Assembly: GCF_022557175.1 (NCBI RefSeq)
Contig: NZ_CP092915.1
Coordinates: 2,356,001-2,420,000 of the forward strand
DNA: 64,000 nucleotides
Direction of reading: 5' to 3'
DNA from: Mycolicibacterium sp. YH-1
GTDB taxonomy: Bacteria > Actinomycetota > Actinomycetes > Mycobacteriales > Mycobacteriaceae
The notes beneath the pieces were generated by a model that saw only the letters and a program-made list of their open reading frames with translations, searched no databases and was not told where the DNA came from. Positions within the stretch are counted from its first letter, which is position 1. Every line of letters starts with the position of its first letter. Both the position numbers and the translations under genes were made by a program. This document shows, in pieces, positions 56,817 through 64,000 of the stretch.

Positions 56817-58382
56817 TCACTCGACGGTGAAGATCATCGAGTGCCAGCCCGTTGAGCCGTCGGGGACCGGGCCCGGATTAATCAGCCGCAGCCTCTCCTC
56901 GGCCTGCAGCCGACCGGTGCCGTCGGTGGCGCGGCAGGTCACGGTGTGCTGACCGGGCGGCAGCGCCGTCGTGAGCCGGAACATGCGCCACGTGAACGGG
57001 TTCACCTCGGGTGCCAGATCGGCGGGCTGCCAGTCGCCGGTGTCGAAGCGCAGTTCGACACCACTGATGCCGCGGCCCTGCGCCCAGGCGGTGCCCGCGA
57101 CCGTCACGTCCCCGCCCTGCACGCGTTGGAACGATGTCGGCGCGTCGATCCGCGACGAGATCTTGATGGGGGCGACGCCCGGCGGCTCGCCGTCCCACCC
57201 GCGTCTGACCCAATACGGTTTGACGTCGAAGGTGGCGAGTTCGAGTTCGGTGAGCCACTTGGTGGCTGAGACGTACCCGTAGAGGCCGGGCACCACGGTG
57301 CGCATCGGGAAGCCGTGCTCGGGCAGCAATGCCTCGCGATTCATCCCAATCGCCACCATCGCCTCCCTGCCGGCGTTGCGCAGCAGCTCCAACGGTGTGC
57401 CGAGGGTGAATCCGTCCACGGAGTGTCCGACGACCTGCTGGGCGTCGTCGCGAACACCGGCCCGTGCGAGTAGGTCCAGCAACGGCACGCCGATGAAGTT
57501 CGCGGTCGAGACATACGGCCCACCAACCTCATTCGACACACAGGTCATGGTGATGGTCCGCTCCACCAGCGGCATGGACCGGATGTCGTTGAAGCTGAAC
57601 TCGAGCGGCCGCTCGACCATGCCGGTGATGCGCAGCGCGGCATCCTCGGCGCGCAGCTGCGGCACGGCGAGGTTGATGTCGATCCGGTAGAAGTCGGCGA
57701 TCGGGGTGATGAAGCTCGGCGTCCCGAGTTCGGGGAACGCCGCCCCCGCCGGAATCGGCGGCGCAGGGATCGTGGGGACAAGCGCACCGACCGCGCGTCG
57801 CGACGCGGCCACATCGATCCGTCGAGCCAGCCCGAACCCGCCCGCGCCGGCCAGCACCGCGCCCGCCGAGGCAGTAACCGCGCCCACCACGAAGCGTCGC
57901 CGTCCCAGACCCGCGCCGGGTGTCGGCGCCGGTACGGGATCCCGCGGCAGCGCACGTCCGCGCAACCACCACAGCACCGCCACCCCCGCGATGGCGGCGG
58001 CCAGCGGAGCGAGCAGGCCCGGACCGCCCCCGGACTGCTCGCGCACGGCCAGCGTCCCGAGCACCCCGAGGACGACGATCGCCACCACACCGGGCACCAC
58101 ACTGCGCCGCGAGATCAGCCCGATCACCACGCCGATGACGGCGAGGGCGATGGCCATACCGACCAGGAGGGCGGGTTTGTCGTTGGTGCCGAAGGACCTG
58201 ATGGCGAAGTCCTTGACCGGGGCGGGTGTGCGGTCGATGACCGCGTCGCCCACGGCCAGAAACGGCGACGCGGTGGGCAGCAGCAGGAGACCGGCGACCA
58301 GATGCCCGACGCCCAGCGCGGCGAGCACCGCGATGAGCCCGGTGGGGGCGGCCCGGACGATGGGGACGCGGGTCTTCGTCAT
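56817..58382 (-). CDS. Membrane-anchored molybdopterin oxidoreductase (sulfite-oxidase fold)
   Basis: The 521-residue protein has four N-terminal transmembrane segments (about 14-36, 71-90, 94-112, 122-141) and a Tat-like RRRFVVGAVTASAGAVLAGAG at 161-181. A molybdopterin domain of the SUOX/YedY class follows, with the metal-ligand Cys at 281 (TMTCVSNEVGG), then an Ig-like dimer domain. Substrate unknown; the catalytic part should be outside the membrane. Rv0218-like proteins have this layout. It diverges from the NCS1 permease. Confidence 0.87.
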   Translation of the reverse strand: MTKTRVPIVRAAPTGLIAVLAALGVGHLVAGLLLLPTASPFLAVGDAVIDRTPAPVKDFAIRSFGTNDKPALLVGMAIALAVIGVVIGLISRRSVVPGVVAIVVLGVLGTLAVREQSGGGPGLLAPLAAAIAGVAVLWWLRGRALPRDPVPAPTPGAGLGRRRFVVGAVTASAGAVLAGAGGFGLARRIDVAASRRAVGALVPTIPAPPIPAGAAFPELGTPSFITPIADFYRIDINLAVPQLRAEDAALRITGMVERPLEFSFNDIRSMPLVERTITMTCVSNEVGGPYVSTANFIGVPLLDLLARAGVRDDAQQVVGHSVDGFTLGTPLELLRNAGREAMVAIGMNREALLPEHGFPMRTVVPGLYGYVSATKWLTELELATFDVKPYWVRRGWDGEPPGVAPIKISSRIDAPTSFQRVQGGDVTVAGTAWAQGRGISGVELRFDTGDWQPADLAPEVNPFTWRMFRLTTALPPGQHTVTCRATDGTGRLQAEERLRLINPGPVPDGSTGWHSMIFTVE

Positions 58383-58512
58383 GACGGTGATTCGGCGCCA
58401 CGGCGGCGCGGGATGGATCGGTGTCGTGACGCAACGCTGACGTCGCCCGGCGCGTGAACGTGAGGATAAGTCGTCTGATCCGAACTTGGTCGTTCCGGTT
58501 GCAAGTATCTGT

Positions 58513-58532
58513 CGAGCACGTCAAAGTGCTCG
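58513..58532. promoter_or_regulatory. Dyad immediately before the permease ATG
   Basis: CGAGCAC-GTCAAA-GTGCTCG is a perfect 7+7 palindrome ending one base before ATG 58534. It can be a repressor site over a leaderless start or an RNA hairpin that hides the start codon. Confidence 0.6.
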
Positions 58533-58533
58533 C

Positions 58534-59928
58534 ATGACAGCGGCTGAACCCACTACCGACGGCACCTACGGGGACCGCATCGTCGCGGTCGAACCCGGCG
58601 GCAACGAATTCATTGCCGATGCCGACCGGCACGGGCGCCCCAGCCAGCTGCTGTGGACGTGGGCGTCACCCAACCTTGAGTTCGCCACGATCTTCCTGGG
58701 CGTGCTCGCGGTGGCCTACTACGGCATGACGTTCTGGCAGGCTGTCGCCGGCATCGTGGTGGGCGCAGGCCTGGGCACCCTGGCGCACTCTGTCCTGTCC
58801 GCCCGCGGTCCGGTGCACGGCGTGCCCCAGATGGTGCTCGGACGTCTGGCGTTCGGTTTCAAGGGCAACGCCGTGCCGTCCACGCTGATGTCGATCACCG
58901 CCGGAGTGGGCTGGTTCGCGACCAATAGCGTCAGCGGTGCGTTCGCGCTCTCGACGCTGTTCGGCGTCGGCCCGCTGCTGGCGCTGGTGGTGGTGGTTGT
59001 CGTCCAGACCGCGCTGGCCTTCTTCGGACACAACCTGGTGCAGGCGTTCGAGCGCCTGGCCTTCCCTGTGCTCGCGGTGATCTTCGCAATCGCCTCGGTG
59101 GTGATCCTGACCAAGGCCGACCTCGGTGCGCCTGCCGTCGACGGCGGCGTCGGCGGGATGGGTGGTTTTCTGCTGACCGTGGGAACGACCTTCGGCTATG
59201 TTGCCGGGTGGGCGCCCTACGCGGCCGACTTCAGCCGCTATCTGCCGCGCACCGTATCGCCGGTCCGCACCGGCGTTTTCGGATCCGCCGGCCTGTTCCT
59301 GGCGTGCACCGTCCTCGCGATCGTCGGTGCGGCCTCGGTGACCATCGCGACGGCCGGATCCGACAACCCGACCGACGCGTTCACCGGTTCGCTGCCCGGC
59401 TGGCTGGCCAGCGCCACGCTGTTGGCCATCGCGATCGGAGCCATCGCGGCCAACGCCATCAACGTCTACTCGGGTGCGATGGCGTTCGTCACCACCGGTG
59501 TCAAGCTGCCCGCGCATATCGCCCGCGCGCTGGCCACGGTGTTCTTCGGGGTCGCCGGCTTCCTGATCGCCTGGTGGGCGCTGGCCGACGCCGCTGCCAG
59601 CTACGAGGCGTTCCTGCTGCTCATCGCGTACTGGATCGGGCCATGGCTTGGTGTGGTTTTCGCCGACCAGTATCTGCGCCGCGGCCACCGGATCGACGGC
59701 TTCCTGTATGACCGCAGCTACACCAACTGGCCGGGCCTGGCGTCGTTCCTGATCGGCCTGATGGTCTCGGTGCTGCTGTTCTGCAATCAGGAGAGGTTCG
59801 TCGGCTACATCGTGCGAGCCGTACCGGAACTGGGGGACATCACCTTCTTCGTCGGTTTCGTGCTTGCCGCCGGCTGCTACCTTGTGTTCTGCCGAGCCAA
59901 GATCGAAGCGGAACGAGTTGCCTTGTGA
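58534..59928 (+). CDS. NCS1-type purine-cytosine permease
   Basis: The 464-residue transporter has about 12 transmembrane helices of the nucleobase:cation symporter-1 family: the start of the membrane domain WTWASPNLEFATIFLGVLAV, GYVAGWAPYAADFSRYLP and AINVYSGAMAFVTTGVKLP are family marks. It likely imports cytosine or another oxopurine/pyrimidine. Its stop overlaps the start of the deaminase (GTGA), which strongly suggests cytosine. The dyad before its ATG is the only candidate control site of the operon. Confidence 0.9.
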   Translation: MTAAEPTTDGTYGDRIVAVEPGGNEFIADADRHGRPSQLLWTWASPNLEFATIFLGVLAVAYYGMTFWQAVAGIVVGAGLGTLAHSVLSARGPVHGVPQMVLGRLAFGFKGNAVPSTLMSITAGVGWFATNSVSGAFALSTLFGVGPLLALVVVVVVQTALAFFGHNLVQAFERLAFPVLAVIFAIASVVILTKADLGAPAVDGGVGGMGGFLLTVGTTFGYVAGWAPYAADFSRYLPRTVSPVRTGVFGSAGLFLACTVLAIVGAASVTIATAGSDNPTDAFTGSLPGWLASATLLAIAIGAIAANAINVYSGAMAFVTTGVKLPAHIARALATVFFGVAGFLIAWWALADAAASYEAFLLLIAYWIGPWLGVVFADQYLRRGHRIDGFLYDRSYTNWPGLASFLIGLMVSVLLFCNQERFVGYIVRAVPELGDITFFVGFVLAAGCYLVFCRAKIEAERVAL

Positions 59929-60371
59929 CACCGGAGGAAATGCTTGAGGTTGCCGTGGCCGAAGCCCGAAAGGGGCTTGCGGAGGGCGGGATTCCGATCG
60001 GCGCTGCCTTGTTCCGCGCCGACGGCGTGCTGCTGGGCAGCGGCCACAACCGGCGGGTCCAGAACGACGACCCCTCCGTGCACGGTGAGACCGATGCGTT
60101 TCGCAACGCGGGCCGCCAGCGCGACTACCGCTCGACGGTGATGGTGACGACGCTCTCGCCGTGTTGGTACTGCAGCGGGCTGGTGCGGCAGTTCAACATC
60201 GGGGCCGTGGTGATCGGGGAGTCCAAGACGTTCACCGGTGGACATGACTGGCTGGCCGAGAACGGGGTCAGCATCACGGTGCTCGACGACCAGCGCTGCG
60301 TGAACATGATGGAGGAGTTCATCGCGGACCGGCCGGAACTGTGGAACGAGGACATAGGGGTAGCAGAGTGA
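59925..60371 (+). CDS. Fungal-type cytosine deaminase (CDA superfamily)
   Basis: The 148-residue zinc deaminase has HGETDA (H53, E55) and SPCWYC (C80, C83), the zinc site of the cytidine-deaminase fold. It reads like yeast Fcy1: GLAEGGIPIGAAL near the start, TTLSPC, and a C-terminal lid FIADRPELWNEDIG almost identical in pattern to Fcy1. It should convert cytosine to uracil. E. coli CodA is an unrelated fold, so this is a different solution for cytosine use. GTG overlaps the permease stop, and the stop overlaps the oxygenase start (GTGA). Confidence 0.9.
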   Translation: MTPEEMLEVAVAEARKGLAEGGIPIGAALFRADGVLLGSGHNRRVQNDDPSVHGETDAFRNAGRQRDYRSTVMVTTLSPCWYCSGLVRQFNIGAVVIGESKTFTGGHDWLAENGVSITVLDDQRCVNMMEEFIADRPELWNEDIGVAE

Positions 60372-61327
60372 GTGCGATTGCGACAGTGGACATGTCGCGT
60401 TGGTACGCCGGCGGTGCCGAGGCTGACGCACTGGCCGCCGAGGTGGACGAGGGGCTGCAGCGGGCGGGTTTCATCGTGGTCACCGGGCACGGTGTGGACG
60501 CGGACCTGGCGGCGCGCGTGCGAGCGGCGAGCCGGGAGTTCTTCGCGCGGCCCGATGAGGTCAAACAGCGCTACTCGGTGCCCGTCGGCGGGCACGGCTG
60601 GATCGGCCCGGGTGCCGAGGCGAACGCCTACGCCGAGGGAACCGAGACCCCGCCGGACCTCAAGGAGAGCTTCAGCCTGGGTGCCGAAACGGCCACCGGC
60701 GATCCGGAGGTGGACCGAATCTGGTTCGCGCCCAACGTCTGGCCGGCCGAGGTGCCGCAGCTGCGGCACCTCGTCGAGGAGTACACCGCGGCGATGCGCA
60801 CGATGTCCGATGATCTGCTGGCCCTGTTCGCGCGGGCACTGGGACTGTCCGAGAACCCCTTCACCGCACTGGCGAGCCGCCCCACCTGGACGATGAACAT
60901 CAACCACTACCCGCCGGTGAGTGTGGTCGGCGAACCCGAGCCGGGGCAGTTCCGGATCGGCCCGCACACCGATTTCGGCACGGTGACGGTGCTCGACCGT
61001 GAGCCGGGAGCAGGCGGTCTTCAGGTCTACTCCGAGGAGGCGGGCTGGGAGGACGCCCCGTGGCAGCCGGGCGCGCTGACGGTCAACATCGGCGACCTGC
61101 TGGAGCACTGGAGCGGGCGGCGCTGGCCGTCGGGCCGACATCGGGTGCTGCCACCGCAACCGCATGCCCCGGAGGAGGACCTGGTGTCGCTCGTCTACTT
61201 CTACGAGGCCAACCACGACGCGCTCGTGACCCCGCTGGAGCCGCCGGTCGGGCGGGTCTCGGGGCTGTCGCCGGTGACGACGGCCGACTTCATCAAGGAG
61301 CGGCTCGACGCCATCACCGTGGCCTGA
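60368..61327 (+). CDS. IPNS-like non-haem iron oxygenase in the cytosine operon
   Basis: The 319-residue double-stranded beta-helix oxygenase has the iron triad H200-x-D202 ... H258 (IGPHTDFGTVTVL, SGRHRVL). The RxS motif that usually binds 2-oxoglutarate reads LVS (DLVSLVYFYE), so the Arg anchor seems to be missing. The cofactor may bind differently or not be 2-oxoglutarate. DIOX_N-like N-terminus: AGFIVVTGHGVD. GTG 60368 overlaps the deaminase stop. In this operon the substrate is probably a pyrimidine or its degradation product; thymine 7-hydroxylase is the same superfamily. Substrate unproven. Confidence 0.8.
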   Translation: MSAIATVDMSRWYAGGAEADALAAEVDEGLQRAGFIVVTGHGVDADLAARVRAASREFFARPDEVKQRYSVPVGGHGWIGPGAEANAYAEGTETPPDLKESFSLGAETATGDPEVDRIWFAPNVWPAEVPQLRHLVEEYTAAMRTMSDDLLALFARALGLSENPFTALASRPTWTMNINHYPPVSVVGEPEPGQFRIGPHTDFGTVTVLDREPGAGGLQVYSEEAGWEDAPWQPGALTVNIGDLLEHWSGRRWPSGRHRVLPPQPHAPEEDLVSLVYFYEANHDALVTPLEPPVGRVSGLSPVTTADFIKERLDAITVA

Positions 61328-61355
61328 GCATTGCGAGCGACCCGGCGGCAAGAAG

Positions 61356-61361
61356 TAGGGT
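61356..61361 (+). promoter_or_regulatory. -10 box of rpiB (leaderless)
   Basis: TAGGGT lies 7 nt before ATG 61369, so rpiB has its own promoter and does not depend on the cytosine operon. Confidence 0.6.
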
Positions 61362-61368
61362 ATCGACC

Positions 61369-61848
61369 ATGCGCGTCTACCTCGGTGCTGACCACGCCGG
61401 ATACGAACTCAAGCAGGCGATCATCGAGCATCTCAAGGCCGGTGGTCACGAGCCCGTCGACTGCGGCGCCCACACCTATGACGCGCAGGACGACTACCCG
61501 GCGTTCTGCATCGCCACGGCGGTCCGGACCGTCGCCGACCCCGGCAGCCTGGGGATCGTGCTCGGTGGGTCGGGCAACGGCGAGCAGATCGCGGCCAACA
61601 AGGTGCCCGGCGCCCGCTGTGCGCTGGCCTGGAGTACCGAGACGGCATCGCTTGCGCGCCAGCACAACAAGGCGCAGCTGATCGGCATCGGTGGCCGCAT
61701 GCACACCGAGGCCGAGGCGCTTGAGATCGTCGACGCGTTCCTGTCGACGCCGTGGTCGGAGGAACCGCGCCACCAGCGTCGGGTCGACATCATCGAGGCC
61801 TACGAGTTGACGCACGACGCGCCTCCCGTGCCCGACGCCTCGGCGTAA
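61369..61848 (+). CDS. rpiB: Ribose-5-phosphate isomerase B
   Basis: The 159-residue RpiB/LacAB isomerase interconverts ribose 5-phosphate and ribulose 5-phosphate. Family marks: YLGADHAGYELK (D9-H10), GIVLGGSGNGEQIAANK with the Glu base used by the mycobacterial enzyme, RCALAW, ARQHNKAQLIGIGGRM. It is followed 3 bp later by the Nei-type gene. Confidence 0.96.
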   Translation: MRVYLGADHAGYELKQAIIEHLKAGGHEPVDCGAHTYDAQDDYPAFCIATAVRTVADPGSLGIVLGGSGNGEQIAANKVPGARCALAWSTETASLARQHNKAQLIGIGGRMHTEAEALEIVDAFLSTPWSEEPRHQRRVDIIEAYELTHDAPPVPDASA

Positions 61849-61851
61849 CCC

Positions 61852-62646
61852 GTGCCCGAAGGGCACACCCTGCACCGCCTGGCACGGCTGCACCAGAAGC
61901 GGTTCGGTCGCGCTCCTGTCGTCGTGACCAGCCCGCAGGGGCGCTTCACCGAATCCGCGGCGGCGATCAGCGGCAAGGTGCTGCGGAGGTCCGCCGCCCA
62001 CGGCAAGCACCTCTTCCACCACTACGACGGCGGTGCGGTGGTGCACGTGCATCTCGGGCTGTACGGGACGTTCACCGAGCACCCCGTTCCCATGCCCGCA
62101 CCCGTCGGCCAGGTCCGGATGCGGATGCTTGGCGCGGAGTACGGCACCGACCTGCGTGGGCCGACCGCGTGTGAGGTCATCAGCCGTACCGAGGTCGACG
62201 ACATCATCGCGAGGCTGGGGCCCGACCCGCTGGGGCGCAACCCCGACCCGGGACCGGCCTGGGCGCGAATCAGCAAGTCGCGCAGACCGATCGGTGCGCT
62301 GTTGATGGATCAGGCGGTGATCGCAGGCGTGGGCAACGTGTATCGCTGCGAGTTGTTGTATCGCCACCTCATCGATCCGCATCGGCCGGGCACGAACATC
62401 GGCCTCGAGGAGTTCGACGCCGCCTGGACCGACCTCGTCGCGTTGATGAAGGTCGGCGTGAGCGGCGGCAAGATCGTCACGATCCGACGCCCCGACGACA
62501 AGGGCGCGCCGTCGTATCGGGAGGGCCGTCCACGCACGTATGTGTACCGACGGGCAGGCGAGGCATGCCGGGTGTGCGGTGACACGATTCGCACCGAGGT
62601 CATGGACGGCCGCAACCTCTTCTGGTGTCCGACCTGCCAGATCTGA
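61852..62646 (+). CDS. Fpg/Nei-family DNA glycosylase (Rv2464c-like endonuclease VIII)
   Basis: The 264-residue glycosylase/AP lyase has the catalytic start PEG (Pro2, Glu3 in MPEGHTLHRLA), the helix-2-turn-helix GVGNVYRCELLY and a C-terminal zinc finger CRVCGDTI ... WCPTC. HGKHLFHHYDGG fits Nei rather than Fpg. It removes oxidised pyrimidines. GTG start, 3 bp from rpiB. Confidence 0.93.
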   Translation: MPEGHTLHRLARLHQKRFGRAPVVVTSPQGRFTESAAAISGKVLRRSAAHGKHLFHHYDGGAVVHVHLGLYGTFTEHPVPMPAPVGQVRMRMLGAEYGTDLRGPTACEVISRTEVDDIIARLGPDPLGRNPDPGPAWARISKSRRPIGALLMDQAVIAGVGNVYRCELLYRHLIDPHRPGTNIGLEEFDAAWTDLVALMKVGVSGGKIVTIRRPDDKGAPSYREGRPRTYVYRRAGEACRVCGDTIRTEVMDGRNLFWCPTCQI

Positions 62647-62685
62647 CGCCGCGCGCCGCCTGCTGATTGACGGGAGAATCAACGC

Positions 62686-64000
62686 GTGGAACTCATCCTC
62701 GTCGTCGTAGGCGCCATCGCGGTCACCGCTGTCGCACACCGGCGGGGGCTGGAACCCGCGTTGATCATCGTCATGATCGGCGGCGCGGTGTCGTTCCTGC
62801 CGGACTTCGAGGCACCCGAGCTGGACTCGCACATCCTGCTGACGGTCGTGTTGCCCCCGCTGCTCTACTCGGCGGCGCTGAACTTCTCGTTCCCGACCTT
62901 CCTGCGCAACATCAGGCCCATCCTCGGGCTGGGTGTGGGTCTGGTCGTGGTCACCGCGTTCACCGTCGCGGCGGTGGCCTCGTGGCTGGTCGTCGTGCCG
63001 TTGACGTTCGGGACGGCACTGGTCCTCGGCGCGATCGTGGCCCCGCCCGATGCCGTCACGGCGGTCGCCGTTGGCCGCAAGCTCGGGCTGCCCAAGAAGG
63101 TGATGGCGATCCTCACCGGCGAGAGCCTCATCAACGACGCCGCCGCCCTTACGCTGTTCTCGATAGCCGTCGCGCAGGTCGCGGGAACCCACACGTTCAT
63201 CGAGAATCCGTTCCTGCTGTTCACCTACAGTGCCGTGCTGGGGCCGGTCGTGGGTGCGGTGCTCGGTCTCGTCACGCTGTGGATCCGCAAGCGGCTGGCC
63301 AATCCGGGGTTGGAGACGGTGCAGGGTCTGGTGGTGCCGTTCGCGGCGTTCATCACCGCCGAGGAACTGCACGCATCCGGCGTGCTGGCAGTCGTGGTCG
63401 CGGGTTTCGTGGTCGGCAACGGCACGCTGTCAGCGGGGTATCAGACCCGGCTGCAGGAGCGCTACGTGTGGAACTCGGTCGATGTGCTGCTCGAGGCCTT
63501 CGTGTTCGCCTACATCGGGCTGCATCTGCGGTTCGTTCTCGAGGATCTGCGCGACGCCCACGAATCGCTGACGGAAGTGGCGATCGCCGCGCTGATCGTG
63601 CTGGTGCTGGTAATGCTGATCCGGCCGCTGTCGGTGCTTCTCATGTTCGGTCGCAACAAGCTCTCCAGTCACGTCGAACGCAAGCTCAGCGTGCCTGCGC
63701 CCGCGGTCGGACGCGGCGCGCGGGGAATGCGACGCGCGGACAAACCGCCGGGCAAGTGGCGGTCCCGGATCGACCGGCGGTCACTGTCGTGGCAGGAGAA
63801 CGTCGTCGTGTCGTGGACGGGCATGCGCGGGGTGGTCACCCTGGCCGCGGCTGCCGCCATCCCGGTGACCACCGCGAGCGGTGAACCCTTCCCCGAGCGG
63901 GCCACCATCCAGGCCATCGCGTTCGTCGTCAGCGTCGGCACGCTCCTGATTCAGGGGTGGACCCTGCCGCCGCTGATCAGCCGGCTCCGCCTGTCGCGCT
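62686..64000 (+). CDS. Na+/H+ antiporter (CPA1/NhaP type), truncated by the window end
   Basis: The first 438 codons of a CPA1 antiporter run to the window edge. Core motifs: GAIVAPPDAVTAVAVGRKLGLP, LTGESLINDAAALTLFSIAV with the double Asp helix, and the later SWTGMRGVVTLAAAAAIP. GTG 62686 begins the first transmembrane helix (ELILVVVGAIAVTAVAH). It exports Na+ or K+ in exchange for protons. An open frame in +1 of this gene is a shadow. Confidence 0.93.
   Translation, partial: MELILVVVGAIAVTAVAHRRGLEPALIIVMIGGAVSFLPDFEAPELDSHILLTVVLPPLLYSAALNFSFPTFLRNIRPILGLGVGLVVVTAFTVAAVASWLVVVPLTFGTALVLGAIVAPPDAVTAVAVGRKLGLPKKVMAILTGESLINDAAALTLFSIAVAQVAGTHTFIENPFLLFTYSAVLGPVVGAVLGLVTLWIRKRLANPGLETVQGLVVPFAAFITAEELHASGVLAVVVAGFVVGNGTLSAGYQTRLQERYVWNSVDVLLEAFVFAYIGLHLRFVLEDLRDAHESLTEVAIAALIVLVLVMLIRPLSVLLMFGRNKLSSHVERKLSVPAPAVGRGARGMRRADKPPGKWRSRIDRRSLSWQENVVVSWTGMRGVVTLAAAAAIPVTTASGEPFPERATIQAIAFVVSVGTLLIQGWTLPPLISRLRLSR

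Noticed and set aside
61201..63372. A 723-codon open frame on the minus strand
   Set aside because: It lies opposite rpiB, the Nei-type gene and the antiporter, all of which have intact family motifs. Its translation is Arg/Gly/Asp-rich low complexity, typical of a GC-rich antisense shadow.
62667..63884. A 405-codon plus-strand frame
   Set aside because: It is a frame-shifted shadow of the Na+/H+ antiporter, whose transmembrane motifs are in the other frame.

Overview
The window is high-GC chromosomal DNA from a mycobacterium, most likely a fast-growing Mycolicibacterium-type species. The evidence is gene content and order: ldtB (lppS), tRNA-His, orn, a HerA-like ATPase, a leucine-catabolism operon, a wax-ester-synthase-like gene with plsC and plsB2, ssb, ettA, the 180-kDa glutamate dehydrogenase, aglA, glbO, pepN, rpiB and a Nei-type glycosylase. 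These run in the same relative order as M. tuberculosis Rv2518c to Rv2464c (recalled, not computed). The lineage markers include MmpS-like and EspA/EspE-like proteins, an F420-type oxidoreductase, a mycothiol-dependent DsbA-like protein, and many promoters whose -10 box lies 6-8 nt before the start codon (leaderless transcripts).

Layout. 1-7.3 kb: the 3' end of ldtB, a small secreted protein, tRNA-His with its terminator, orn, HerA-like ATPase, SDR, MFS transporter, MmpS-like protein and two small membrane proteins behind a SigF-type promoter. 7.3-14.8 kb: a BkaR-type TetR repressor divergent from accD1-accA1-fadE19-maoC-citE. The five genes overlap by 1-4 nt and together can take isovaleryl-CoA to acetyl-CoA and acetoacetate; two 16-bp operators sit in the divergent gap. 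An EchA14-like crotonase that appears to lack both catalytic glutamates faces citE. 14.8-31.8 kb is the accessory region, placed between echA14 and the Rv2484c-like gene. It holds a CmtR-like metal sensor with a CDF exporter, a TetR/ALDH/LLM/SDR locus tied together by a shared palindrome, an ECF sigma-ogt-oxygenase operon, a ThrE-like exporter, and a roughly 4-kb segment flanked by a 20-bp direct repeat. That segment contains cyanase, the C-terminal stub of an NAD-formate dehydrogenase, an internally deleted M24 peptidase, a Nudix hydrolase and an O-methyltransferase. tRNA-Arg(UCU) and a PD-(D/E)XK nuclease-like gene follow.

31.8-51.4 kb is conserved core: lipid acyltransferases (three overlapping genes), a CopD/CtaG-type copper protein, ssb, ettA, gdh, thioesterase, aglA, glbO, an HNH protein and two small conserved genes. 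51.6-53.5 kb is a small insertion: an EspA/EspE-like ESX substrate candidate with a single-pass partner, a previously untracked 46-codon gene behind a bidirectional terminator, and a second HNH protein. 53.5-64 kb: pepN, a SigH-type promoter driving the Rv2466c-like gene, a membrane molybdopterin oxidoreductase, and a tight permease / fungal-type cytosine deaminase / iron oxygenase operon. This operon is the best candidate for an undescribed pathway. rpiB, the nei-type glycosylase and a Na+/H+ antiporter cut by the window end complete it. No CRISPR array, rRNA, transposase or complete prophage was seen.
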